From contig NZ_JAHKQJ010000007.1 of assembly GCF_018861045.1 (NCBI RefSeq), positions 1-64,000 of the forward strand: a DNA stretch of 64,000 nucleotides. The letters run 5' to 3'. This DNA is from Octadecabacter sp. B2R22. Its GTDB lineage: Bacteria > Pseudomonadota > Alphaproteobacteria > Rhodobacterales > Rhodobacteraceae. The notes under the pieces were generated by a model, which had not been told where the DNA came from, ran no database searches, and saw only the letters and a list, made by a program, of their open reading frames with translations. This document shows positions 16,889 through 26,411 of the stretch, piece after piece; position 1 is the first letter of the stretch; each line of letters starts with the position of its first letter. A program made the position numbers and the translations under genes.

Positions 16889-18253
16889 ATGCCAGCTATC
16901 AAACTGATCACCGCCATTTGCCTCATGGGCGCTATGCTGGTTTCACCCGCGCGGGCCGAAAGCTTGGCTGATGCGTTGCGGGATTCTTATCACAATTCAG
17001 GGCTACTGGATCAGAACCGTGCGTTGTTGCGGGCGGCTGATGAAGATGTTGCACAGTCTTTGGCCGCGCTTCGCCCTATCGTGACTTGGCAAACACAGGC
17101 TGTCTATTCCGAGACAGGCGGCGGCTCTACCAGTCTGTCTGATGACATCACGGCGTCTGCTTCTATTTCACTGAGCTTGCTGTTGGCTGATGGCGGGGCC
17201 AGTGCGCTGGCAACAGAATCGCAAAAGGAATTGGTGCTGCAAACACGCGAAGGCCTTGTTCAGGTTGAACAGGAGATCCTTTTCCGCGCGGTTGAGGCTT
17301 ATATGCAAGTCCGCCGTGCGTCCGAATTCCTTGCGTTGCGTCGCAGCAACGTTGGGGTAATCAACCAAGAACTGCGTGCTGCGCGGGACCGGTTTGAGGT
17401 GGGTGAAGTGACACGCACCGATGTGTCTCTTGCTGAGGCACGTTTGGCTGCCGCTCAAAGCCTATTGGCTGCCGCGGAAGGGGACCTCGCACAGGCGAAT
17501 GAAGAATTCCGCGCTGCCGTAGGGCGCGCACCGGGGCGTCTTGATGTGGTTAATCCCGCAAGCGTCGAATCCAATATTGAAACAGCGCGGGCGTTTGCCA
17601 TGCGTCGCCACCCTGATGTGATTGGGGCGCAGCATGGTGTTGCATCGGCTGAACTTAACATTCGTCGCGCACAAGCAGGCTTACAGCCGGATTTGACCTT
17701 GGGCGGCGGCGTATCCCTTGATGAAGACGGAGACGTTACGCGCCAGCTTAGCCTCACGTATGGCGGCACGATCTACCAAGGCGGCCAATTGCAATCCTTG
17801 ATCCGGCAGGCACAAGCCCGCCGTGATGCAGCGCGCTCCGGCCTGCTTGTGACAACGCAGGCGGTGAACCAGAACGTTGGCAACGCCTATGCTATCCTGC
17901 GTGTGGCTCGCGCCAGCCGCGAAGCCGCCGGTCTGCAAATCACCGCGTCGCGCACAGCTTTCCGCGGCGTTCGCGAAGAGGCAACGCTTGGCGCGCGCAC
18001 AACACTTGATGTCTTGAACGCAGAGCAGGAATTGCTTGATGCGCAAGCCAGCCAGATTTCGGCTCAAGCCGATGAGGTGGTCGCAAGCTACCGTGTGCTG
18101 GCCACGATGGGGCTTTTGACCGCGGATCATTTGAACCTTGGTGTTCAGTCTTATGACCCTGCAGCCTACTATAACCTCGTGCGCGAAGCACCGGCGACGC
18201 ATTCCCGTCAGGGGCAGGCGCTGGATCGTGTGTTGCAGTCGATCGGCGACTAA
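16889..18253 (+). CDS. tolC: TolC-family outer-membrane efflux/secretion channel
   Basis: A 454-residue outer-membrane factor with a signal peptide of about 22 residues (ending ARA-ES). The body has two repeated long helical segments with the usual RDRFEVGEVTRTDVSLAEARLAAA and EEATLGARTTLDVLNAEQELLDAQ motifs, the two halves of the TolC barrel-tunnel. It serves tripartite drug efflux and type I secretion, and could be the exit channel for the RTX protein encoded at 46348. The start ATG at 16889 has GAAGGA eight bases upstream; a TTG further up is less likely. Confidence 0.93.
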   Translation: MPAIKLITAICLMGAMLVSPARAESLADALRDSYHNSGLLDQNRALLRAADEDVAQSLAALRPIVTWQTQAVYSETGGGSTSLSDDITASASISLSLLLADGGASALATESQKELVLQTREGLVQVEQEILFRAVEAYMQVRRASEFLALRRSNVGVINQELRAARDRFEVGEVTRTDVSLAEARLAAAQSLLAAAEGDLAQANEEFRAAVGRAPGRLDVVNPASVESNIETARAFAMRRHPDVIGAQHGVASAELNIRRAQAGLQPDLTLGGGVSLDEDGDVTRQLSLTYGGTIYQGGQLQSLIRQAQARRDAARSGLLVTTQAVNQNVGNAYAILRVARASREAAGLQITASRTAFRGVREEATLGARTTLDVLNAEQELLDAQASQISAQADEVVASYRVLATMGLLTADHLNLGVQSYDPAAYYNLVREAPATHSRQGQALDRVLQSIGD

Positions 18254-18398
18254 TCGGCATGAAGGCGAAGTCCCGCGCTTAGGTGGTGAGTGGTAGGCTA
18301 AGGATTAGTGTCTCAAATCCCGACTATCTGTTGTTTGAAACACGGTGTCAGGTTAAAGTCATCGCTGAGGCAACAGTAGTAAAAATGCGGGATCAGCA

Positions 18399-19421
18399 AT
18401 GTCCGAACCGGTAACCAATGTAGAAATCGAGGATGTCCTGACGTCTATCCGCCGCCTGGTGAGTGATGGAGATAAGGCCCGTACGCGTGACACTGCCCCA
18501 ATTGCAGCCGAACTCGAGGCGGTCCTTGCGGTCCCGTCTTCGGACAATGACACTCCCGAATCGGACAGCGCGGCGCTGCCTGACAAATTGGTCCTCACGC
18601 CCGCCTTCCTTGTTGGGGGCAGCACTGAGCAATCGGAAGCCCCCGAAGATGAGGGTGAGGGCGACCAAGTTGAAGCCGCAAATGAAGGTGAAGCCGATCT
18701 TGCGGATCAGTTTGCAGACGCCTCAGACGATGACGACGATGTTGTTCCGTTGGAATTGACGGACATGGTTTGGGACGACGCACACGAACAGGACGACGAT
18801 GGTTTTGAAGACGACGGCGACGACGGTGTCCACGTTGCAGTCGAAACGCCGGATCGCTCCGAGTTGGTGGCAACCATCGCTGAGCTAGAGGCAGCGATCA
18901 GCAGTGGTGAAGACGACTACGAACCAGACGGCAGTGAGATTGATGTAAGCGAACATATGGCTAAAACAATCGCTTGGCCGGGGACGATTGCGCGATCCGC
19001 CGAACAGATACGAGATGCCGAAACTGCTGAGACCTTGGATGAAGACGACGTCGCAAGTATTGACGACGATGACAAGGTCATGGAGTTTCATCACAAAGCC
19101 GTCGACGATCTGGTGTCCGTAGCTGATCAAGACGAAGCCGCGATGGAAGACGTTTCAAACGATGAAAACGTTGATCCAGCCAGCGATGACAGCAAGCCGG
19201 AGGCACCAGATACCGAAGCCGATGTTTACGCGGACGATGATCTTGATGGTCTTCTCGAAGCAGGCGGCGTGGCGTTGGACGAAGAAGCATTGCGCGCTTT
19301 GGTGTCCGATGTTGTGCGCGAAGAACTTTCAGGGCCTTTGGGGGAACGTATTACCCGCAACGTGCGCAAGCTGGTCCGCCGCGAGATTTATCGCGTCTTG
19401 TCGAGCCAAGAATTCGATTAA
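18399..19421 (+). CDS. PopZ-like acidic polar-organizer protein (DUF2497 type)
   Basis: A 340-residue protein with three parts: an N-terminal segment (about 6-25, NVEIEDVLTSIRRLVSDG) like the PopZ first helix, a long disordered region very rich in Asp and Glu (about 30-285), and a C-terminal helical segment (about 293-340, EALRALVSDVVREELSGPLGERITRNVRKLVRREI) like the PopZ oligomerisation helices. PopZ forms polar condensates that hold the chromosome origin in Caulobacter. The tolC neighbourhood also matches alphaproteobacterial PopZ loci, though valS, usually adjacent, is 8 kb away. The family call is by pattern, and the protein is longer than Caulobacter PopZ (about 177 residues). Confidence 0.6.
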   Translation: MSEPVTNVEIEDVLTSIRRLVSDGDKARTRDTAPIAAELEAVLAVPSSDNDTPESDSAALPDKLVLTPAFLVGGSTEQSEAPEDEGEGDQVEAANEGEADLADQFADASDDDDDVVPLELTDMVWDDAHEQDDDGFEDDGDDGVHVAVETPDRSELVATIAELEAAISSGEDDYEPDGSEIDVSEHMAKTIAWPGTIARSAEQIRDAETAETLDEDDVASIDDDDKVMEFHHKAVDDLVSVADQDEAAMEDVSNDENVDPASDDSKPEAPDTEADVYADDDLDGLLEAGGVALDEEALRALVSDVVREELSGPLGERITRNVRKLVRREIYRVLSSQEFD

Positions 19422-19464
19422 CCGACCGGACTTAGGCGGCGCTCGGTTTTCATGGTCCCGTCTT

Positions 19465-20928
19465 TCATGGCCCTGGCGGGATATCTTCGGCCAATTCAAA
19501 CAATAAATCTACATCCAGACAGGTCTCAAGGTGTGCGGCAAGCGCATCTAAAGTCGTTTCCACACCCGCGTCATATGACATCGCCTCAATAGGGGCCCCG
19601 AGTGCCGCCATAAAAGCGGAGCGAAACCCGTCAGCTGCAAACAACCCGTGCAAATAACAGCCCTTAACGCGGCCAGTGCGACTTGCGGCGCCTTCTGGCC
19701 GTCCGTTCAGGGTAAGCCAGCTGTTTTCCATGTCAGGGCCAGTGGTTGCACCCAAATGGATCTCATAGCCTGTCAGAACGTCTCCTGTGGCGTCGTAACG
19801 CGCATCACTCAACGCGACACGCTTTTGCGCCGTCATGGTCGTTGTGACGTCCAGCAGGCCTAAACCATCCACGCTTGTCGCGTCGCCTTCGATGCCGTCG
19901 GGGTCCGCGATCGTGCGTCCGAGCATCTGATAGCCGCCACAGATACCCAAGACATGCCCGCCGCGCCTAACATGTGCATGCAGGTCGATGTCCCAGCCTT
20001 GGGCGCGGAAATGGGCCAGATCAGCAATCGTGGATTTTGACCCGGGGATTAACACAAGGTCTGCGTCTGCGGGCAGGGGACGCCCGGCTTCGATAATTTC
20101 TACAGTGACGTCCGGCTGGGCGGCCAGCGGATCAAGATCATCAAAATTAGCGATGCGGTTGAGTCGTGGAACGACGACCTTGATCGCGCCGCCCTTGCGG
20201 GTTGCGACATCCATCACGTCTTCGGCAGGAAGTTTCCAAGCGTCTTCAAACCACGGAACGATCCCCAATTCAGCCCAGCCCGTATGCTCGGCTATTGCCG
20301 TCATGCCATCTGCAAAAAGCGTAGGGTCTCCGCGGAACTTATTGATCGCAAAGGCCTTAATGCGAGATCGGTCATCGGGCGGCAGGATAACATCGGTCCC
20401 AACCAGTTGCGCAATGACCCCGCCACGGTCGATATCCCCAACTAAGATGACTGGACAGTCAGCGGCTTCTGCAAACCCCATATTGGCGATGTCGCCGGCC
20501 CGAAGATTGACCTCGGCTGGCGATCCTGCACCCTCGATCAGGATAAGATCATGATTTGCGGCGAGCCGGTGGTAGCTTTCCAAAACTTTCGGGATCAGCT
20601 CTGCTTTGCGGCTTCCGTATTCGCGGGCCTTCATCGTGGCGAACCGTTGCCCTTGAACGATCACCTGCGCACCAATGTCACTCTCGGGCTTGAGAAGGAC
20701 AGGGTTCATATCCGTATGCGGGTCGAGTTGTGATGCGCGGGCCTGGAGCGCCTGTGCGCGGCCAATCTCACCGCCATTCGCGGTTACAGCGGCATTGTTG
20801 GACATGTTTTGCGGCTTGAACGGCGCAACAGACAACCCGCGTCGCACAGCAGCGCGACACAGCCCTGCCACCAACATGGATTTCCCCACGTTGGAGCCTG
20901 CACCTTGGATCATGATTGCCTTCGCCAT
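19465..20928 (-). CDS. cobQ: Cobyric acid synthase
   Basis: A 487-residue glutamine-dependent amidotransferase that amidates four side chains of adenosyl-cobyrinic acid diamide in vitamin B12 synthesis. The N-terminal P-loop-like dethiobiotin-synthase fold starts [18 protein letters not shown] and has [10 protein letters not shown]. The C-terminal class I glutaminase-like domain has the nucleophile cysteine in [12 protein letters not shown] (about residue 330). Length is normal for the family. Other B12 genes are not in this window and no cobalamin riboswitch is evident upstream. Confidence 0.95.
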   Translation of the reverse strand: MAKAIMIQGAGSNVGKSMLVAGLCRAAVRRGLSVAPFKPQNMSNNAAVTANGGEIGRAQALQARASQLDPHTDMNPVLLKPESDIGAQVIVQGQRFATMKAREYGSRKAELIPKVLESYHRLAANHDLILIEGAGSPAEVNLRAGDIANMGFAEAADCPVILVGDIDRGGVIAQLVGTDVILPPDDRSRIKAFAINKFRGDPTLFADGMTAIAEHTGWAELGIVPWFEDAWKLPAEDVMDVATRKGGAIKVVVPRLNRIANFDDLDPLAAQPDVTVEIIEAGRPLPADADLVLIPGSKSTIADLAHFRAQGWDIDLHAHVRRGGHVLGICGGYQMLGRTIADPDGIEGDATSVDGLGLLDVTTTMTAQKRVALSDARYDATGDVLTGYEIHLGATTGPDMENSWLTLNGRPEGAASRTGRVKGCYLHGLFAADGFRSAFMAALGAPIEAMSYDAGVETTLDALAAHLETCLDVDLLFELAEDIPPGP

Positions 20929-21063
20929 GAGAGGTCCTCCATGGTCTTACCTAACAGCCATACCGCCCGAGGGAAGAGCAATGAACGCCCCGTCGGTTGT
21001 TCTTTGGCGCATCGTGGGGGGCTGTCTGTCACCTCACTCGCGCGAACGGGGCTGGGCAAAAGA

Positions 21064-21095
21064 AAAACGCGACCCCGAGCAGAGGATCGCGTTTT
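21064..21095 (-). terminator. Intrinsic terminator after the DUF6280-type gene
   Basis: Read on the minus strand, AAAACGCGA pairs with TCGCGTTTT around a 14-base loop and runs straight into a T-rich tract. It lies 24 bases after the stop of the leftward gene at 21119. Confidence 0.75.
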
Positions 21096-21118
21096 CTGGC
21101 AGTCAAAACTGGGTTTGC

Positions 21119-21451
21119 TTAAGCGGCGCGGGTTTCTAACTCGGCAGCTTCTGCAACAGCGCGGCGTTCACTTTCTTCGCGAGAGAGCGCAACAGATGTA
21201 CGTACACCTTTGCCGACAAAATCCATCAGGCCGGTTACAACACGTTCGTTCGGGTCGATTCCAGCGCAGGACAATACTTCGCGGCCATCACGAGAGCGCG
21301 CCCAGCGGGCGATCTGTTCGGGGCCGTTGCCGTATTTCTTGTCGTCTGCAATTGCGTCGTCCAATGCAGCCAGTACCACAGCAGCGAAGAGTTTCCGCGC
21401 GCGGTTGCCTTGTTCATTGTTAAACGCTGTGCCGTCGACGAAATCACGCAT
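21119..21451 (-). CDS. Small conserved cytoplasmic protein, DUF6280-type
   Basis: A 110-residue soluble protein beginning MRDFVDGTAFNNEQGNRARKLF, with a predominantly helical pattern and one cysteine (LSCAGIDP). It matches my memory of a small protein conserved in Rhodobacteraceae and annotated as DUF6280; no function is known to me. It is monocistronic, with a terminator at 21064-21095, and is divergent from efp. Confidence 0.7.
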   Translation of the reverse strand: MRDFVDGTAFNNEQGNRARKLFAAVVLAALDDAIADDKKYGNGPEQIARWARSRDGREVLSCAGIDPNERVVTGLMDFVGKGVRTSVALSREESERRAVAEAAELETRAA

Positions 21452-21675
21452 ATTGGATCCTTCTTTGTTTTTAGTCTTGTATCGGGCGTAGGAGGCAATA
21501 TGCCTATTCTTATCCGATTCGGGGTTCTTAATTTGGAATATCAGCTATGCGTTTTATGCATACCTCTCCCATTTCGTGAACAGTATTTGGTTGGCTTGCA
21601 CGGGGTCACCACCCAAGATATAGGGCGCGTCAACCTTCCTTCAACCTTTTGACATTATTTGGACACATTTGGCCC

Positions 21676-22239
21676 ATGGTAAAAATCAACGGCAATGAAA
21701 TCCGCATCGGTAACGTGCTGGAGCATAATGGTGGCCTTTGGGTCGCAGTAAAAACGGATCATGTGAAACCCGGTAAGGGTGGCGCATTCGCACAAGTCGA
21801 AATGCGCAACCTTCGCAACGGGTCGAAGTTGAACGAACGCTTCCGGTCCGCCGATAAGGTCGAGAAGGTCCGTTTGGAGCAAAAAGATCAACAATTCCTC
21901 TACGAAACAGACGGAATGTTGACGTTCATGGACACCGAAACCTACGAGCAGATCGAGCTTCCGGCCGAGCTGCTGGGCGAACGTCGCCCCTTTTTGCAGG
22001 ACGGTATGATCGCAGTTGTCGAATTCCACGAGGCAGAAGCCCTCAACATGCAGTTGCCACAAAAAGTGACCTGCAAGATCGTTGAGACCGAGCCAGTGGT
22101 CAAAGGTCAGACGGCAGCGAATTCGTTCAAGCCTGCAATCCTTGATAACGGCGTGCGTGTTATGGTGCCGCCGTTCGTCGGTCAGGACGAAGACATCATC
22201 GTAAGCACGGAAACAATGGAATACGTCGAACGCGCCTAA
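21676..22239 (+). CDS. efp: Translation elongation factor P
   Basis: A 187-residue EF-P, which relieves ribosome stalling at polyproline stretches. The KOW-like domain I has the modification loop KPGKGGA with Lys34, the residue that is lysylated by EpmA in many bacteria. Domains II and III follow, with the conserved FLQDGM and [13 protein letters not shown] segments. The start is set at ATG 21676 (MVKINGNEI) by family comparison; an earlier in-frame start would add nine non-conserved residues. It is convergent with ygfZ, with nine bases between stops. Confidence 0.96.
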   Translation: MVKINGNEIRIGNVLEHNGGLWVAVKTDHVKPGKGGAFAQVEMRNLRNGSKLNERFRSADKVEKVRLEQKDQQFLYETDGMLTFMDTETYEQIELPAELLGERRPFLQDGMIAVVEFHEAEALNMQLPQKVTCKIVETEPVVKGQTAANSFKPAILDNGVRVMVPPFVGQDEDIIVSTETMEYVERA

Positions 22240-22248
22240 GCGCGTCGT

Positions 22249-22983
22249 CTAGGGCAGGCGCAGGGTTGCTGTGCCTGCCTGCATCTCTTCGGTGGCACGA
22301 CCAAACCGAAGATGCGCAAGCGCGTGATTGCCGCTTTGCGTGTATAGGGTTCCAACAGATTTGCCGTCCGCCGTGATCTCGGTTCCGACGGGCGCATGCC
22401 CTTCGATCTCAACCTGAACCAGCCCCTTTTTCAGCTCTGTCTTATGCTTCATACGTGCGGCGATCTCTTGGCCGACGTAGCAGCCTTTGCGAAAGTCGAT
22501 GCCATTGAGGCGCTCGAACCCGGCCTCAAGAATATAGGTGTCGGGGGTCAGCTCGATCCCCGTTTCTGGAATAACGTGGGCCACGCGCAGGGCATCCCAA
22601 TCGGTCTCGTCACTGATGTCTTTGGTCTCGTAGGCGCGCCATCCCATGTTTGAATCGCGCGGATCAGCAAAGGCGCCGTCGGGGGCAGGGCCCGTGCCGC
22701 GCGACACCACATTGAAGCTTTCTGCAATGTCGACTTTGGCGCGCAGCCGATACATTGCCAGCCGTTGCGCCAGATTGGCCGCATGGGACGAGGCCACATC
22801 CAGCACCAAAGCATCCCCGTCCTCGAGCACAAAGAAATCCGCGATGAATTTACCCTGAGGCGTCAGCAACGCCGCATAGACCAAACCATCAGACGTCTTG
22901 GTCACGTCGTTGGTGATCAATCCCTGAAGAAAGTCACGGCTGTCTTCGCCAGACAATTGGATAAGGCTGCGATCGTTCATCAC
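22249..22983 (-). CDS. ygfZ: YgfZ/GcvT-type folate-binding protein
   Basis: A 244-residue protein related to the T-protein of glycine cleavage. It has the YgfZ signature K-G-C-Y-x-G-Q-E (FRKGCYVGQE, about residue 170). YgfZ uses folate to support some iron-sulfur enzymes such as MiaB. Its ATG overlaps the TGA of the ABC exporter gene by the four-base ATGA, so it is translated with that gene. Confidence 0.92.
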   Translation of the reverse strand: MMNDRSLIQLSGEDSRDFLQGLITNDVTKTSDGLVYAALLTPQGKFIADFFVLEDGDALVLDVASSHAANLAQRLAMYRLRAKVDIAESFNVVSRGTGPAPDGAFADPRDSNMGWRAYETKDISDETDWDALRVAHVIPETGIELTPDTYILEAGFERLNGIDFRKGCYVGQEIAARMKHKTELKKGLVQVEIEGHAPVGTEITADGKSVGTLYTQSGNHALAHLRFGRATEEMQAGTATLRLP

Positions 22984-24851
22984 TGTGGTCCTCCGCGACG
23001 GAACAGGCGTGTTAGCCAGCTTCCCTTTGTCGGTATTGCCGACTGAGGTGCGGCTACGTGCGCTGGGCGGTTTGTGTCGTCCACGACCTGCTTTCCATCG
23101 CGGAATTGCAGGCGGTACAGGTCAGCATAAAGCCCCCCGCGTGCCAACAATTCTGCGTGCGTGCCCTGATCCACCACAGCCCCTTTGTCGAGAACGACGA
23201 TCTTATGGGCGTTCTGGATTGTCGACAGGCGGTGCGCGATCACCAGTGTTGTGCGACCCTCTGCGAGCCGATCCAGTGCGCTTTGAACGATGGATTCGGA
23301 CTTCGTATCAAGCGCACTGGTTGCCTCATCGAGCAGCAGGATCGGTGTGTCCCGCAATAAGGCCCGGGCAATAGCGACGCGCTGACGTTGACCGCCCGAC
23401 AGGTTGGACCCGCGCGGTCCGGCGGGGCTGTCCAAACCAGCAGGCATTTTGTCGAGAAAATCCATAACGTGTGCGTCAGACAACGTTTTCTTTAGCGCGT
23501 CATCACTGACGTCTTCGCGGCCCAGCAAAATGTTATCGCGCAGGGTTTCGTCAAACAGGGCAGCGTCTTGGGACACCGTCGAGACCATTCCGCGCAAATC
23601 CGTCAGCGCCAGCGCATCAATAGAAGTACCGTTCAAGGTCACCGCGCCAGATTGTGGTTCAACAAGGCGCGTCAGAACATTGAACAGCGTGCTTTTGCCC
23701 GCTCCCGATGCGCCAACCAATGCCGTGGTTTGTCCAGCTTGCGCGACAAAGCTTGCTCCGTTCAAGACAGGCAGATCGCCGTAGCTCAGGGACACGTTGT
23801 CAAATGTGATCGTGGGTGCATCCGTTGGTGCGGCGACAGGTGTGTCGGGGGACAGCAGCGTCGGTTGTTCGTCAAACAGATCAAGCAGGCGGTCAATCGC
23901 CGCGGCGGCTGCTTGCCAAAGGCCTGCGATGCTGGCCAGCCGTCGAAGGGGATCAAACGCGATCGCCATAGCCGTAAAGAACGCCATAAACTGACCGACG
24001 GTTTTCTCACCGTCAATGATCTCGGAACCGCCATATAGGATCACAGCGAGAAACCCCAAACCCGCCATGATATCGACGGTGCTGGACATCAATCCTTGTC
24101 CGGCCGCGGCTTCGGTTTCTGAACTGATGCGTCGGCGGATCAGGCCCGCGTAACGTTTGGATTGGTAGGCTTCCATGCTGTTCAGTTTGATTTGGGAAAT
24201 CCCGTGAAAGACTTCGTCAAGGCGCGTCGACATGTCCGCTGACACCTTACGCGATGCCAGTGCCTTGCGGCGCACGAAGGTCTGCAATCCAAAAGAAGGC
24301 AACACGACCACCGGAATGCCGACCAATGCGATCAGCATCCAGCGCCAGTCAATCATCGCGGCAACAAGAAACAAGCTCGTCACAGCGATAAAATCGCGCG
24401 CAACGCCCGTTAGCAAGCTGGTCCAAACCCGCCCCAAGGCCTGTACGTCGCCTTGCACACGTTCGATCAACTGGCCCGGTGGGTGGGATTGATGAAAGGA
24501 CAAATCCAACCGCATCAGGTGGGACATCAAGTCACTGCGCATCTTTGCGGCGCATTTTGCGGACACGTATTTCATGATCACACGTTGCGCCAAGGCGGTC
24601 ACCGCACGCGCTGCAAAGATTGCAAAGATCAAAAGACCCACGATCCAAATGCTTCCGCGGTCGCCACCGACGAACACATTATCGAACATGGGCTGCATCA
24701 TATAGCTCAGGGAACCAAAGGTGGCGCCCTCAAACATCATCAAGATCGTCGCAACGACGAGCCATTTGGACTGTTTTTTGAGGTAGCCGTGCCACAGCCA
24801 GCCAAACATGGCCTTGCTGGTGCGGTCTTGGTTTAAAGTGGTGTTGGTCAT
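22980..24851 (-). CDS. MsbA-like ABC exporter (fused permease and ATPase)
   Basis: A 623-residue half-transporter: six membrane helices (about 20-310) followed by an ATP-binding domain with Walker A GASGAGKST, signature LSGGQRQRVAIARAL, Walker B ILLLDEATSALD and the H-loop (VIAHRLS). It would work as a homodimer flipping lipid or lipid-linked cargo, as MsbA does. The start is uncertain between ATGs at 24851, 24875 and 24890; 24851 has GGAAC eight bases upstream. It is followed by ygfZ in an overlapping operon. Confidence 0.9.
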   Translation of the reverse strand: MTNTTLNQDRTSKAMFGWLWHGYLKKQSKWLVVATILMMFEGATFGSLSYMMQPMFDNVFVGGDRGSIWIVGLLIFAIFAARAVTALAQRVIMKYVSAKCAAKMRSDLMSHLMRLDLSFHQSHPPGQLIERVQGDVQALGRVWTSLLTGVARDFIAVTSLFLVAAMIDWRWMLIALVGIPVVVLPSFGLQTFVRRKALASRKVSADMSTRLDEVFHGISQIKLNSMEAYQSKRYAGLIRRRISSETEAAAGQGLMSSTVDIMAGLGFLAVILYGGSEIIDGEKTVGQFMAFFTAMAIAFDPLRRLASIAGLWQAAAAAIDRLLDLFDEQPTLLSPDTPVAAPTDAPTITFDNVSLSYGDLPVLNGASFVAQAGQTTALVGASGAGKSTLFNVLTRLVEPQSGAVTLNGTSIDALALTDLRGMVSTVSQDAALFDETLRDNILLGREDVSDDALKKTLSDAHVMDFLDKMPAGLDSPAGPRGSNLSGGQRQRVAIARALLRDTPILLLDEATSALDTKSESIVQSALDRLAEGRTTLVIAHRLSTIQNAHKIVVLDKGAVVDQGTHAELLARGGLYADLYRLQFRDGKQVVDDTNRPAHVAAPQSAIPTKGSWLTRLFRRGGPQ

Positions 24852-24998
24852 TTGGGTTCCGTTGCCTTGTTTCATACGGTCTACGCGCATTCGTGAGGGG
24901 GGGGAAGGTGTGGCACGATTACTGGCATTGACGCGGCGCGCGGTGTGGATAATGTCGCCCTAAAGACACCTCATATTTCACAGTTAAGGACGTATCGC

Positions 24999-26234
24999 AT
25001 GTTTGCCAATGGTCTGCCCTATCTCGCTATTCCGGGACCTTCAGTGATGCCTGACCGCGTGTTGCGCGCAATGCATCGGCCCGCGCCGAATATATACACG
25101 GGCGAATTGCACGACGTCACGCGCAGCTTGATCCCTGATCTGAAGGCCGTCGCCGGAACCAAACACAATGTCGCTATCTATATCGGGAACGGGCATGGCG
25201 TCTGGGAAGCAGCTTTGTCCAACGTGATTGGCGAAGGCGATACTGTTCTTGTGCTTGCAACGGGTCGTTTCTGCGTCGGTTGGGGCGAAATGGCGGATGG
25301 CCTTGGCGCGAAGGTTGAAACGCTTGATTTCGGCATGAGCAGCGCAGTCGATGTCGCGCAGGTCGAAGCCGCACTAAAGGCGGATACCGAAGGTAAGATT
25401 AAAGCCATCATGACTGTCTTGGTGGATACATCCACTGGTGTTTTAAATGATATCAATGGAATACGTGGCGCAATTGATTCGGTAGGGCACGACGCGTTAT
25501 TCATGGTGGATTGTATCGCATCCATGGGCTGTGACGAATTTCATATGGATGATTGGGGCGTCGATATTGCCGTCGCCGCAAGCCAAAAGGGCCTGATGAC
25601 ACCGCCAGGGATTGGCTTCGTTTGGTTTAATGACAAAGCCGATGCTGTGCGGGGCGACATGAAACGCGTGTCCCGCTATTGGGACTGGCGGCCGCGCACG
25701 TCCGTTGAAGAATACTATCAGTACTTTAATGGCACGGCGCCGACGCACCACCTTTATGGGCTGCGCGAAGCCCTCGATATGATCAATGAGGAAGGTCTGT
25801 CGAACGTCTGGGCCCGCCACGATGGCTTGGCGCGTGCGATTTGGGCTGCGGCTGATGCGTGGGGGGCAGATGGCCCGCTTGAGATAAATGTAGCTGAACC
25901 ATCACAACGGTCGCGCGCTGTGACGTCTGTTAAGTTGGACGAAGGGCAGGGCGATTCCTTAAGGGAATGGTGCGAAGACAAGATGGGTGTGACGTTGGGG
26001 ATCGGTCTGGGCCGTGCACCCGCAAGTGCGTATTTCCGATTGGGTCACATGGGCCACGTAAATGGCCACATGGTCATGGGCTTTTTGGGGACCATTGATG
26101 CGGGGCTAAAGGCGCTGGGCATTCCTCACGGAAAAGGCGCGCTTGAGGCCGCATCCGCTGTTCTGGCCGATCTAGCGGGCGCCGATACGAGCCGCTCGAA
26201 TGTGGATAAGCCCGTCGAGAAATGCTGCGGATAG
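24999..26234 (+). CDS. Class V aminotransferase, serine/alanine-glyoxylate type
   Basis: A 411-residue PLP enzyme of the alanine-, serine- or aspartate-glyoxylate aminotransferase group. It has the opening PGPSVMPDRVL, the cofactor-binding stretch GNGHGVWEAAL, the Asp in FMVDCIASMG and the PLP lysine in AASQKGLMTPPG (about residue 195). Its substrate cannot be fixed from sequence; glyoxylate-linked amino transfer is the best inference. The start ATG 24999 has AAGGA nine bases upstream. The last 63 bases overlap a small membrane-protein gene on the other strand. Confidence 0.88.
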   Translation: MFANGLPYLAIPGPSVMPDRVLRAMHRPAPNIYTGELHDVTRSLIPDLKAVAGTKHNVAIYIGNGHGVWEAALSNVIGEGDTVLVLATGRFCVGWGEMADGLGAKVETLDFGMSSAVDVAQVEAALKADTEGKIKAIMTVLVDTSTGVLNDINGIRGAIDSVGHDALFMVDCIASMGCDEFHMDDWGVDIAVAASQKGLMTPPGIGFVWFNDKADAVRGDMKRVSRYWDWRPRTSVEEYYQYFNGTAPTHHLYGLREALDMINEEGLSNVWARHDGLARAIWAAADAWGADGPLEINVAEPSQRSRAVTSVKLDEGQGDSLREWCEDKMGVTLGIGLGRAPASAYFRLGHMGHVNGHMVMGFLGTIDAGLKALGIPHGKGALEAASAVLADLAGADTSRSNVDKPVEKCCG

Positions 26235-26354
26235 CATGACCCAAACAATGCCTTTGATGGCTGCGAGTGTGAAAAACGCCATAAAGAGCGTTACCCCCGC
26301 CGTTACCAAAAAGGCGTTGGTGTAGTTTTCGACGCGTTGAATTGGGCGGCTCAT
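26172..26354 (-). CDS. Small two-helix membrane protein
   Basis: A 60-residue protein with a basic N-terminus (MSRPIQRVENY) and two adjacent hydrophobic segments (about 13-32 and 35-50) ending in a basic tail. GGAGG stands at the right distance before the ATG. Its 3' end lies antisense within the aminotransferase gene. It sits 57 bases after the HisC-like gene on the same strand and may share its transcript. No family recognised. Confidence 0.65.
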   Translation of the reverse strand: MSRPIQRVENYTNAFLVTAGVTLFMAFFTLAAIKGIVWVMLSAAFLDGLIHIRAARIGAR

Positions 26355-26411
26355 TTTGATCCTCCGGCTAGGTTGGTGACTCCACCTTAGCGCGGTGACC
26401 TGAAAAATCAC

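Noticed and set aside
18308-18343. Imperfect inverted repeat GTGTCTCAAA/TTTGAAACAC after tolC
   Set aside because: One mismatch, a 16-base loop and no T-run; too weak to call a terminator or operator.
20929-21063. Possible cobalamin riboswitch before cobQ
   Set aside because: No B12-box-like conserved sequence was found in the short leader.
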